From Euptelea pleiosperma (Eukaryota; Streptophyta; Magnoliopsida; Ranunculales; Eupteleaceae): 64,000 bases of DNA. A program made the position numbers and the translations under genes. Shown here piece after piece: positions 1-10,782 of the stretch. Location: assembly GCA_035048495.1 (NCBI GenBank), contig CM068553.1, positions 22,073,190 through 22,137,189 of the forward strand, in the 5' to 3' direction. How positions within the stretch are numbered: position 1 is the stretch's first letter; each line of letters opens with the position of its first letter. Under the pieces are notes generated by a model. The model was not told the DNA's origin and ran no database searches. It saw nothing but the letters and a program-made list of their open reading frames with translations.

Positions 1-144
1 ATGCACCTGTTGACAATACTTCGACGCTCAAGTCAGTATCTAGTTTCTATTCTAGATCGATTACTCAAGCAAAAAGAGTTATCAAGAAAGTCTTGTTAAT
101 CTTAGATCGGATGATCTAGATCATTTTCTCAGTTCTGGACATAA

Positions 145-154
145 TATATTTATA
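145..154 (-). promoter_or_regulatory. TATA box of Tat-A LTR
   Basis: Reads TATAAATATA on the minus strand. It is conserved in the other copies of this LTR at 38450-38459 and 39081-39090. It is a plausible Pol II core promoter for the element; the transcription start is not determined. Confidence 0.5.
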
Positions 155-519
155 GACTTAGAAATGGCATGACTCACCTCCCATGTGTCCACTTCTCGTT
201 GGTCAGATCCGATCCAGGAAGAATCTGTTAGATACAACTTCCTATTGGATCTAAACTTCTCTCATTTAGTTAGATCTGAAACAGTTGACACGATAGCTTA
301 CGCGGTAGATATTTTGAATGAAAGAAAGTGGCAGGAATATAATAATTACCAAGTGGCACTTCTACATAAATGCTCAACGTGTAATTGATCTATTGGTTGG
401 GATACTTCTCTCCAGATGAGTTTTGATGCCATTACTTGTCGGGATAGGAAGAAAGCTTCACCCGTTAGGTATATGATGTAGATATTGGCTAGAAGGGTTC
501 TTGCTTAACCTCCCAATAT

Positions 520-682
520 AATGTTGAACTTGTCGGGATGGGTTGAATTCCAAGACTGTCGAGTATGATGTTTGAACTTGTCGGGATGAGTTGATTGTCA
601 ATCCCATTCAAGTATGATGTTGAACTTGTCCGGATGGGTTGAATGTCAATCCCGTTCAAGTATGATGTTGAACTTGTCGGGA
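520..682. repeat. 48-bp tandem repeat inside Tat LTR
   Basis: The phrase GAACTTG recurs at 526, 574, 622 and 670, an exact 48-bp spacing, with flanking sequence like TCGGGATGGGTTGA and CAAGTATGATGTT. The right LTR has related copies around 38840-38970. Confidence 0.8.
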
Positions 683-973
683 AAGATTTAATGCCTTACC
701 AAAAGAATTATTGTTGAATCTTCAATGCATTTCATTACTAACCTGTCCCGAGATGCAAGTTCCTCGGACGTCTTATCTAACACGTGGCTCCATCTGTTTG
801 TAAGTGACGTGTGACGTGTGACTGAAAAAGGTTGATAGCTGTCTCTACAGATCACTTCGGCACAGTTATTCATGCATGCTTCGAGATGCTAGATGCCAAT
901 GTTTTGCACTTCGCACGTGCTAGACCAATGATATGTGTCATCATCTTGTTGGCCAAAAAATATGGTACCCACA

Positions 974-988
974 TCGCCCCCCTTTTTA
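974..988 (-). other. Polypurine tract of Tat-A
   Basis: The minus strand reads AAAAAGGGGGGCGA immediately before the LTR start TGTGGG. This is the expected plus-strand priming site and it fixes the 3' LTR boundary. Confidence 0.75.
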
Positions 989-1602
989 AGAAGATCGAGG
1001 ATTTATGTCGTATCTTCTAAAAAAGATCTGTGTCGTTGATGATACGTGGTGATTCATTGATCGTTGAATTATCTATCGATCACACATCCGTCACTCGTCG
1101 CATTTAATGTAGCGTATGTTGGCGTAATTGATAAGATGACGTGTCCATACAAGCGTGGAACTCGGTGCACATCCGTCGAATGGAATGATTGACATGCGTG
1201 AATCCAGATGTACGGGGCAATCGAATCAGCAGAATATTTTTGAATTTTGGTGCCCGAGTGTGATATTGCCAGGAAATTCGCTTGCTAACCCAAAATCTCT
1301 TGCCTATAAATAATCTGAACCCCTTCACTTTCACCATTTTGCTTCTCTAGTCAAGCTCTAGTGCGATTTCTTCCTGGTTCAAGACTTCTTCCTCAAGGTT
1401 TCCTGATACTAAGTTCCAAGATTTGAATATACCTTAGGTCGGATGAATCAATCTGCATGAACCTTCTAGTGCACCAGTCTCTACTGCTTTAGATCTGTAA
1501 CTAGTATTTATTCCACTGTTCTGTTTCTCCTATTACCCACTTATACACCTTTCTATATCTTTTGAAAATGAGGGGAAGGTAGTATTAGAAGATAGTGAAT
1601 AG
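989..1602 (+). other. Spacer between Tat-A 3' LTR and antisense ORF, with core promoter
   Basis: Non-coding. It contains a well-formed TATAAATAA on the plus strand at 1305-1313, followed by pyrimidine-rich leader-like sequence and then the antisense ORF. It reads like a promoter plus 5' leader pointing into the element, opposite to gag-pol. Confidence 0.45.
1305..1313 (+). promoter_or_regulatory. Candidate TATA box for antisense ORF
   Basis: TATAAATAA about 300 bp upstream of the antisense reading frame, on the same strand. The placement fits a plant core promoter with a leader. Activity is inferred only. Confidence 0.4.
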
Positions 1603-2567
1603 TTGGCTGGGCGTGAACCCGAAGGGGTTCATGTTCAAGAAGAAGAGGTATCCTCTGATTCTCTGGATAGGGCCATAGATAACTATGAAGAGGACCCTAG
1701 ACCCAAACTTGTAGTTCTTGGAGAGCTAGTTAGGGTTCCTACCCACGGGAATGACCCATACATTGTGGGTCTAAGGGCTGAATTTGGAATCCCGTCCTCT
1801 ATTTTTATCCACCTTGGTTCTCTTCAAGGGGAAAGAACTAACCCTTGTGAGATTAGCATTACTCGGCCTCAATTAAAGCTTGGGATGAGTCTCCCGTTGT
1901 CTCATCTTGTGAGGGAAGTGCTCTAGTTTTATGACTAAGTTCCCAGCCAGATGCATGGGAATTTTTGGCGTATGATGAACCGGGTTGAGTATATCAACTC
2001 TGTAAGTAGACACCAGATAGGTCTCCTTGAGATCAATTTTTGGTATGTGTTGAAGAGATGCCCAGATGCCTTCTATCTAGATTATGGCAGCTCGGAATAA
2101 GATGCATAAATTCGTCTAGAGCTTGCCCGACAGTCATAAAGGATGGCATGCTGATCCCTTGCTGGTGATGGGATCTTGGGAGTTTGATGAACGTGCAGAG
2201 GGGAGCTCTGCTACTGGCAGAGTATGCACGTTCAATCTTGATGGTAAGCTCCTCTCTGCATCTCGTCAATATTCTCAAGTTCGTTTGAATGAGAATGTCT
2301 TCAACCTGTTGTTTGTTTCTTGTAGATTTTGTCAAAAGCCCATTGAGATATCCCCGGGATATAGAAGACAAAGTTAACTATATCCTTGGGAAAATTCCTA
2401 GGGTATTGAAGGTTTGGGCTCTTGCTGGGACAATTCCCAATAGGATGCGCTCTTCGGGTGCTGAACCTTCAGTTAAAGTGCCTGGATTCCTTCTCCTGTT
2501 AGGAAGATCGCTGCTCTTGACTATTCATAGAGATGTCCACTTCTCTTTGCATCCATTCTTTTCATGA
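1603..2567 (+). pseudogene. Decayed antisense extra ORF of Tat-A (unknown function)
   Basis: An open frame of about 107 residues runs from 1603 to a stop at 1924-1926. The same frame then continues with recognisable protein composition past stops (VPSQMHGNFWRMMNRVEYI, then LKRCPDAFYLDYGS) to about 2120. It continues in another frame (KGWHADPLLVMGSWEFDER) to about 2240. A GT..AG candidate intron (GGTAAGC near 2243 to TTCTTGTAG near 2325) precedes a third segment (DIEDKVNYILGKIPR) to 2567. The apparent start is TTG, so the true start is lost or upstream. Plant Tat/Ogre elements are known to carry extra ORFs of unknown function, some antisense, between pol and the 3' LTR; position and strand fit. 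Function unknown. Confidence 0.55.
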
Positions 2568-2617
2568 ACTTGATTTTTGAAGTTGAAATGTAACAAAAAC
2601 TTTTAACACCTGGCTAT

Positions 2618-3355
2618 TTGTCGGGAATATTGTTTAATTCTAGTCATATGACTTAGAATACTCCGTTTACCGCAGCCTTCCGGTTTGTATACTTGAATTC
2701 TTATCAAGGCTTTTAAGTCAAGATGTGTAAGAATTTAAGATTCCCGGCTAGGTCTTTAGTTTGTCGGGAATCTCGTTAATTCTAGTCGTGAGACTTAGAA
2801 TACTTAGATCATCACAGCCTTCCAGTTTGTACACTTAAATTCTTATCGGAGCTTTTAAGCCAAGATATGTAAGAATTCAAGATTCTCGGCTAGGTCTTTA
2901 GTAATTGGTTTGTCAGGAATCTCATTAATTCTAGTCACATGACTTAGAATATTTAGATCATCCCAGCCTTTCGGTTTGTACACTTAAGTTCTTATGAAGA
3001 CAATCAAGCCAAGATGTATAAGAACTTAAGATTCTCGGCTAGGTCTTTAGTAATTGATTGGTTGGGAATCTCGTTAATTCTAGTCGCATGACTTATAATA
3101 ATTAGATCATCCCAGCCTTCCGATTTGTATACTTAAGTTCTTATCAAGGCAATTAATCCAAGATGTGTAAGAACTTAAGATTCTCAACTGGGTCATTTGT
3201 AATTAGTTTGTCGGGAATCTCGTTAATTCTAGTCGCATAACTTAGAATATTTAAATCATCACAGCCTTTCAGTTTGTACACTTAAGTTCTTATCAAGGCA
3301 ATCAAGCCAAGATGTGTAAGAACTTAAGATTCCAGGCTAGGTCTTTTGTGATTGA
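2618..3355. repeat. Tandem array, 149-bp unit, about 5 copies, in Tat 3' region
   Basis: TTAATTC of the phrase TTAATTCTAGTC recurs at 2634, 2776, 2925, 3074 and 3223, giving spacings of 142, 149, 149 and 149. Each unit also carries ATCATC(A/C)CAGCCTT, GTACACTTAA and AGATTCTCGGCTAGGTC. It lies between integrase and the antisense ORF, the hypervariable 3' region where Tat elements are known to accumulate tandem repeats. Confidence 0.9.
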
Positions 3356-3391
3356 AAGTGGCATCTTATATATGAAGATTGAGGTCATCTT

Positions 3392-4450
3392 TTATTGATA
3401 GAAGATACGCATATTAAATGCATTCCATTGCCTTTCAAATACATCTCCATCTTTGGTTTTCAAATAATATGCTCCATTTTGTCCAATTCTGTCGACTAGA
3501 TATAGTCCTTCCCAATTAGCACATAATTTCCCACTGGTGACTTCTTTGGTATTCTCGAAAATGTTTTTGAGCACCAAATCACTGACTTTGAAGGTTCTAC
3601 GCCATACTCGTCGATCGTAAGATCGTCTGCTAATAATTTTCCAATCTGATAAAGCATCTTCCCGTCGTTCCTCGAGCAGATCTGTATCTCAAGCCAGGAT
3701 GTCATCATTTTGGCCAGTCTCTACAGCTTTAGTTCGAGAAGTAGGGACTATGACTTCAGTAGGTTAGACAGCTTCAGATCCGTAAGCTAAGGAAAATGGT
3801 GATTCTCCTATAGTACTCCTGACAATTCTTCAGCCCATTTGCCTTTAGCATGATCCAATCTTTTCTTCAGATTCTCGAGTATGACTCGATTTGCCCTCTC
3901 AACAAGTCTGTTGCTTTGAGGATATCTTGGTGCAGATAGTCGTTTCTTTATGTTCAAGACTTGACAAAAAGCTCTGATCTTTGTGGCATCAAACTGGGTT
4001 CCATAATTGTCAGTGACGATCTCTTGTGGGATGTTATATCGGCAAACAATACTTTCTCATAGGAAGCTCTTAACATGCGAAGCTTGGATTTGTACCAATG
4101 GAACTGCTTCAATCCACTTGGTGAAATAATATGTAACTACTAGTAGGAATCTGACATTTTCTGGTGCTGTTGGAAACGGTCCCATGATATCCAGTCCCCA
4201 TTTTGCAAATGGCCATGAGCTGAACATGGGATGTAACTCTTCTGCGGGCACTAGTGGAGAATATTTTTGACAGTTTTTGCATTTTTTGACAAGTAGCTTG
4301 GCGTCCTTTTGAAGTAGTGCCAGAAGTATCCTTGACTGATGGCTTTATGGGCCAGGGTCCTCGCCCCCGAGTGATTTCAACATTCCCTGACATATATTTC
4401 TTAAAGAATTTACTGTGATTCACTAGGAGCGAGGCACTTGAGGAGATGGC
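3392..4450 (-). pseudogene. Tat-A integrase and pol C-terminus
   Basis: Integrase core fragments read in several frames. The segment enters at NHSGARTLAHKAISQGYFW, preceded by a TGA where a glycine codon is usual. WGLDIMGPFP supplies the first catalytic Asp, VTDNYGTQF the second (with an extra residue), and RLVERANR the Glu. The end at 3392 matches the usual Tat C-terminal region (NWEGLYLVDRIGQNG, then QWNAFNMRIFYQ). Only about a dozen codons precede NHSG before the inserted Athila LTR at 4450. The stretch that should join it to RNase H, about 130 residues, is missing. Frameshifts and stops make it non-functional. Confidence 0.85.
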
Positions 4451-7400
4451 TGAAACAAGGCTTTCCGTTTGTTGGATGGAAACCCTTGAATCAACACATT
4501 TATATGATCCGATTCTTAATCCTATTCCTGCAAAATAATGCTTTGTATAGGGATTTGTGTCGGATATCAATCCACACTCTGGTTTAGGGCATGCATTAAG
4601 GACACTAAATTACAGAAATGCTGCAAAAATCATGTAGATGTGAGAATGATGGCATAGAAAAGAATGCTTTTAAAACACATATTTTGGAGAGAGAAACTAA
4701 CATGAACTACTACAAACAAAACAAAGAATATAAGACAAGAACTTGCATTAAAATAATCTATTTCATTCATTGGAATAACTTGAAAAGAACTTACAATGCT
4801 TGGAAAATGAACTAGCTACAAAGCATTTAAAATCACTAACAAGCATTACAATATCCTAGAGAGAGAAAACCACATAGAGAGAGAAAAAGAGAGTAAAAGT
4901 GAGTAAACCCTAGAGAGAGAAAACTCACTTTTCTAGACAGAGTGATCCTATAGAGGTCTAGAGAGATAGATAAAAAAGAAAGTGAGAGAAGGGAATTTAG
5001 AGAGAGAAAGTGGAGTCCGAGTATTACCATGGGAGAGTGGATCGTGGTTTACCTGAGAGAGAGTGCACCATGGAAGGAGATGGCATCCAGTTGGGATATG
5101 CAGCCGTGAGGGCCAATGAAGGGGAGCGCGACTAGGTGAAAACTAGGTGATGGCTGGAGTCCAGATCGGTGGTGAAGATGGGATGACAGGGCAATCCTTG
5201 CTGGTTGGGCCAAACTTGCAGGCGTGCAAGAGAGTGTAGGCCGACGACGATCAGAGTTGTTGGGTGAACAGTCTGGCAGGTGCAGCAAGAATGTGCCCGG
5301 AACTTGCAGCTGTGAAGTGTAAAGAGTGTAGCAAAGAGTTGCTAAAAGATGGGCAGCACCCGTGTGAAGTGATCAATCTCCAACGGATGGTGGAAAGTGA
5401 ACATGGTCTGGAGAAGAGATTGTTGATCGTGTATGGGCTGTGGGTTGCCGGATGGACAAGTGATTGTGTTGGAGATGACGTGTTCCTGGTTGCTTGGTGT
5501 TACACGTTGCACACCAGCAACTCCAAGAGCACCACAAAGCTTGGCAGCAAGGGGCGGTGGATTGGGTGTACCTCCAAGGTGAGGTGCGGCACATGAAGAT
5601 GGCAGTTGTTGAGAAAGAACACCACCTGAGTTGTTGGCTTCGGTGAAGGGGGGAAGCTAGTGGAGAGGAGATGCTCATGGTGGGATTTCTTGGTGGATCA
5701 AGATCAACGGATGTGATGCACTAGCAGGTGGAGTTCGTCTGTTGTAGTGATCAGCAGGTGGGTAGTTGCAGGTTGGAGAGTGGCAAGACAATGATTGAAG
5801 AGGTGCACTGGCATCAATGGAGAGGAAGGAGGAGTGCTGTAGGTGATGGTCTGCAAGTCCGTTGGATGTGATGCACGCAGGCCGTTTGATAGCCTGCAAG
5901 TGGAGACACAAGGCGTGAAGGGGGCGGAGTGGTAGATCTGTGACAAGGAAGCTTTGCCGGTGTATAGAGCGACACTCTGGTGAGGATCAGCCTCATGGTG
6001 TTTATAGAGGGTATGACGGATTTGCCGTCCGATCTCCGATCCACCCTCCACAAGCAATAATCATAAGTATTAATCAACTAATCAATATGATAAAATCAAA
6101 GCAATAAATGAAAAACACAACACGAACTTACGTGGTTCGTTGCCGAGACTCTTGTCGGAGACTACGTCCACGGGAAGCCGATCTCCGGCCAATTTCCTTA
6201 TCAAAATCTTCAGGTTACATCTCTCTAACTTCTCTCTACATATTTTCTCTCTCTAACTTCTCTCTCTATATATTTTCTTCCTCTCTCTCTAGCTTCATTC
6301 ACCCAAAAGCCTCCCTTTATTCCTTCTACACATCCTTTCCTTTATAGGGTTCTTCATCCGACACCTGTCGATACAAGAGGAATTCTAGGATTTAAGGGAG
6401 CGATATAGTGCTTCGCGGTGTATCCTTCTCAATACAATGATGATATGTTATTTTATGTACCCACAGTGTTGTTGCAGACCTGCCGGAGTTGCAGGTCTAC
6501 CCGGAGAAGAGGGAACAACCGGCTAGGGAAGCTGTCCAATGGTGAGAAAGTGGTGCGGCTCCAATGGCTGCTGGTTGTGAAGATTTGGAGAGGTCAGAAC
6601 GGCTTAGAGAGAGGGAGCAGAGTTGAGGGAGGAATGGGCCACCGTGTGAGCGAGGAGATTCACCCACACTTAGAAAGAGAAGCGGAAGAGCCCTCTTCTA
6701 CCCTTTTCTTGCTGTCTTTATGGTATTGGAAAAGTATCCCATGTATTGGCATCACCAAATCAGCAATTCCCTCCTAGCCTTGTGTCTCAACATCTCAGCC
6801 TTGTAGATGTTATTGTGGGGCCCATTCTAGTTCCCAAACATTGTTCTTTGTAGCCTCCATGTCCAGCCACTTGTTGATGCCAAAGAGACTATCTCGTGTG
6901 ATTTAATCACCACCATTCATCTTTGTTTGCCAAGCCCACAACTCTTTCCTTGATATGGTCCATTTGTCAGTCAATTGTATATTTGCAAAATTCTCTTCCT
7001 TAACTCACGATTTCTTGCACTCCTTTGAATAGTCATTAGCTATTTTTGTAATCACCAGTCACGACTATCCGTATTGCCTACTCTTAGCTTGTACATCTTT
7101 TGCTCACCTCATGGTTGCACACTATGGCACACCACCTATTTGTATAGTTTGATCACCAAGATCTCCTGACCTATCATTGTGGCCTAGGTGATCAAACATT
7201 AGATCTTTGTGGTCCATGATCAGGGTCCCACCTTTTCTGCTAACTCGTCCTGCTCCCAATATTTTTTTGTTTTATGATCCATCGGCCCATAGGCTCTTTG
7301 GTTCTTGACTCAGTGTTCTGATCCACATGTTCAGCCCATGTCTCTTGCCATGAAGTAATCATCAAAGCCCAATTCTACCTCTTCATCGTTCTTTTTATGT

Positions 7401-7940
7401 TATTGCCTACACCTTGGTCCATTCTTTGTCACTTTTCACATGCTGGCCAATCTTCATTTAATATCTGCCCTTATGGCTCGCTGACTTAGCCCATTGGCTG
7501 CCATCTCTGCCGTTGACCCAATAGTCTTCAGATTTCTCAGATCATGTTTGTAGCTAGGTCTACTAGTCTTCCAGCTTGGCCGTTCTTTAACCTCACCAAC
7601 TCCACTGTCTTGATTCACCTTTTTATCCTGCATGGTTCACTAATCTTTGATTGTAACTTTCGTTGTTGATCGCGGCCCATAAGTCTTGAGAATCGTCCGA
7701 TCGGGTTTCCTACAATAACGAAAAGCGCGTAATGAGACTTAATCAAAATGACTTTGCATGTAGACTTCCTGAAATGCGTTTAATTTATGCAAATAGTTAA
7801 TTTTCGTTTAGAAAATATGTTCTACACAATGGAAGAAACTCTTAGCTAGAATTGTTGATAAAAATTAAAGTTTTACGTAGGAGAGTGTGATACTTCTAAA
7901 AGGATAATGGCTTCAAATAACCACTTCTGAGCGAATATCA
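4451..7940 (-). repeat. Athila LTR (3' LTR of deleted copy), 3.49 kb
   Basis: Plus-strand ends are TGAAACAAGG and GCGAATATCA, the same termini as the other Athila LTRs here (TGAAAGTAGG to GCGAATATCA). It holds the conserved block GTGTCGGATATCAATCC near 4559 and purine-rich AGAGAGAGAAA tracts at 4860-5020. It has no credible coding sequence; the open frames are low-complexity shadows. It is the longest Athila LTR here, partly because of unrelated sequence near 6050-6420. Confidence 0.8.
6050..6420. other. Possible small LTR-like insertion inside the 4451-7940 LTR
   Basis: An AT-rich stretch followed by ACTTACGTGGTTCG and TACGTCCACGGGAAG, a composition common near the ends of plant Ty1/copia LTRs, then TCTCTCTAACTTC repeats. 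I could not fix its ends or a target duplication, so this is a flag rather than a firm call. Confidence 0.2.
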
Positions 7941-9480
7941 CGACTCCCAACCAGCATATTGCCAATCCTTGGCAATTAGTATGAGATAGTGAGTTCAGAA
8001 GGGCTTGACACATGCTAGAAAACTCATTCGCATTGCTCAGAAAAACTCGTTGTGTCAGTTTATCTCAAGGATGCAAGAAATCATTCACAAATTAGAGCTT
8101 GTCAGTAAAATGTAACACGTCTACAAATAGACATTTGAACCAAAGATTACTCAGACTCCGTGTGTGTGTGTGCTTAACATCATCCTTATCTAGTAGTAAA
8201 GACTCTCCGATCACCTCAAAGACTATATGCCTTGACCTCAATTCCCACTTGTTTACCACTCGGAAGTGAATCATTCAGAAAAGATTTTATTTTTCTCTCA
8301 AGTTATATGTGAAGAGATAGATATTTGAAATTGGTAAATGTCTCACATATACTATGTGGAAAGGAGGACAATAAAAGATTCAGAAGATCTCATGATTGGA
8401 ATATTATATCACTCAGGAGTGTCGGATCAAACTCTATAGTTTCTCTTTTCTCCATTCTCCACATTTTGTAATGGTACTAACCTAGAATCAAATAGGGCTT
8501 GTTAGGGTTATATAAAGGCTTAGGAAAGGGTTAGAAAGATAAGGATATTCAGGGATTCGAGAATTCTAAGAGGATATCTTACTGTTCTTTGCAACGTTTT
8601 TAGAGGGTGGTGACACTATTTCCTCGACTTTCCTTATTTTTCTTTTTCTAACTTGTTTGTCTTTTTGACATTGTTCTATCAACCTTCTTTTTCTGTTTCT
8701 TTTCTTTCTTTCTTTCTTCTTTCTTTCTTTTCTGCTCATGTTTGCTTTCAGCTTGACTATTTTTTTTTTTCTTGATTTCTTGGTGTGATTATACTAATAA
8801 CTCCTTTATCCCTATTAGAAGTAGGTGTTTGAGTTGTGCTTATTTCGGGGATTGGATTATTGGTTGACAGGTTAACAAGAAAAGGTTTTCATCATAAGGC
8901 TCAAAAGGGTTTCTAATGGTGTAGATGTTAGGTAAACTAAAAAGGTCTGATTGGTTTAGAAAGATGGCCTATATCATTTTTTAGGGTTTTGCACTTTCGT
9001 CTGTGATGTCTTGAATGGATATAGAGAAGGTTCTTTTGTAATAATCCGACTTTGACTTCACTCCAAGTTCTATGACCAAGGCAAGGGTTAATGAGATCTT
9101 ACGATGACATAATTGGGGATTCAAAAAATGATAAGTCATCCTGTGACTCAGAATTATTTATAACCCTCAAAAATGAAGAAAAGCTCAAAGGCTCACTGGG
9201 TTCGATCTCCACAATTGTTCTTCTTGGATCTCTAGATAGTCTAGACCTCGGATAATTCTGATGTTAATCGGTGAAAATTTTTGTTGGATCTGAGTTTTCT
9301 AAAAGTTTCATTCCACTGTAGTACTATTTGTCTTTCAAACTAAACTAAGAGTTAACAAGTGATTTTTTTAAAATCAAAATCGACATCCTTTTCAATAAAT
9401 AGACTTAACGGTAGTTTTTCGCAAATCAAGTCAGGGCATTTTAGAAAATCTCATGAAATCACAGCCAAAACACAAGGTTT

Positions 9481-9515
<35 letters not shown>

Positions 9516-9910
9516 TTTTAATAAAAATGAAAACATGAGTTTGATAAATATCCACCACCAGCCAAAATACAGCACCATCCTCGGTGCTTAACACCGGGAC
9601 ATAAAATATTGAAAGATCGATAATTCATGATGCAAGGGTTTATGAAGGGTTTTACCAATTCGGTATAAATTGCACCATTTGTGGTACCTGGTGATCTTTA
9701 GAATGAGTGTACCTGCAAGTCCAGAGAGAATTGACAATAATATATGCATGCGACTCATGTAACTACCGGAATTGCCTTTCCGAAAGTGCTAAGTTTTACG
9801 TCTTCAGCCAGATATGATGGGGGTATATCACGTATCCTCAACTAGGTTGAAACACATGGAGACTGAGTAAATCATCAGTATTCCCTACTTTTCAGGTAGA
9901 GCAGAAATAG
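7941..9910 (-). other. Athila 3' non-coding region (deleted copy)
   Basis: Begins with a purine-rich tract on the minus strand (GCTGGTTGGGAGTCG) next to the LTR. It matches 22944-24810 of the full Athila, for example CCAACCAGCATATTGCCAATC and CAAAATACAGCACC..TCCTCGGTGCT. No env-like ORF is visible in either copy. A (TC)n microsatellite lies at 9481-9516. Confidence 0.7.
9481..9516. repeat. (TC)n microsatellite
   Basis: Dinucleotide TC run interrupted once by TATC, inside the Athila 3' non-coding region. Confidence 0.9.
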
Positions 9911-10782
9911 CTATCCTATCCTTTGTCTGAGTATACCCTTGTAGAAAAACTCTTTCTTAGTGTAGACTGAGAAAGGGAGAGTAAGTTCTCTGAGTAGACC
10001 CGCAAAAACATGTAGTTCAACGGGGAGGGATCGAAGCTTCTCAATAAAAACTGAGAGGATAGAGGTGGTGGGTTCTCTGACCATGGTTACTAGAGTCGCA
10101 AACTCATTGAGTTTAGCGGGAATGTATCTGAATGGAGCAAACTCTAGCAGATCAATAAATCTATATTTGTCTGACTCCGATTTGAAGTCAGGTTCAAAGT
10201 GTACTTGACACTTGGCTAATAAATCCTCGGGAGAGTCCAGAAGTAGACTCTCTACGGCATACGATTCATTGACAATGTCGATGTCGGTTGACTGTTGAAA
10301 CTTGGTAACCTCGGCCCTTGAGGTTGTCAAATACCGTCAACACGTCCTCGTCCCTACACCCGATGTGTGCATCAGCGATGGTGAGGAATGGTGGGATCCT
10401 ACTATCTAGACACGGCTCAGTGTCTGGAATGTCTGCGTTAGGTGCAGATTGTGAAGCATCAGGGGGTAGCTGAATCCTCTAAGCTAGGTTCAGAAGTCAG
10501 TGCTTTGAAGGGCACCGAAGATGGATACATGAGCTCATCAATATTGTTGCACAATCCATTTATTATAACAACCTCTATTTCCTCGGAGAAACTCTAGTTT
10601 TGGTACAAGATTTGTGAATCCTCATTATGGACTGTGGCCATGGCATTCTCCTCAGGATAGGCTATAAGTTGGCTAGGGAAGTTGACTTCCTCGCTCTTAG
10701 ATTCTATCTGACCTAGACGGTGTTCCAAGCTCTCCATGGATTGTTGTTGTTGTTGCTCTAGACGTTGCAAATACTGCTGTTC
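9911..10782 (-). pseudogene. Athila gag linker and protease-region remnant
   Basis: The upper part (10594-10782) reads LQRLEQQQQQSMESLEHRLG and FPSQLIAYPEENAM, matching the glutamine-rich linker of the full Athila at about 28990-29090. The lower part (9911-10330) contains NESYAVESLLLDSPEDLLAK and TMVREP, matching the region after the protease in the full element (about 27800-28000). Everything from RT to integrase is gone, and the last 40 or so residues have diverged. Between the two blocks the frame is closed. Not functional. Confidence 0.7.

Larger units (their letters stand above)
1..973 (-). repeat. 3' LTR of Tat-A (incomplete at window edge)
   Basis: Position 1 corresponds to about 38306 in the right-hand copy, so roughly 160 bp of this LTR lie outside the window. 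In element sense the LTR begins TGTGGGTACCATA at 973, directly after a polypurine tract. The Tat-B LTR at 40288 begins with the same TGTGGGTACCATA. The full LTR would be about 1.13 kb. Confidence 0.85.
4451..10782 (-). mobile_element. Internally deleted Athila element in Tat-A pol
   Basis: Comprises a 3' LTR (4451-7940), a 3' non-coding region (7941-9910), and gag/protease-region remnants (9911-10782). RT, RNase H and integrase are absent, and no 5' LTR is present. At 10783 the sequence changes abruptly from Athila gag linker (QYLQRLEQQQQQ) to Tat RNase H (IVYTDSQ). No target duplication can be matched, and Tat sequence is missing at the site. A deletion that removed the 5' end of Athila and part of Tat pol explains this best. 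Confidence 0.75.
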
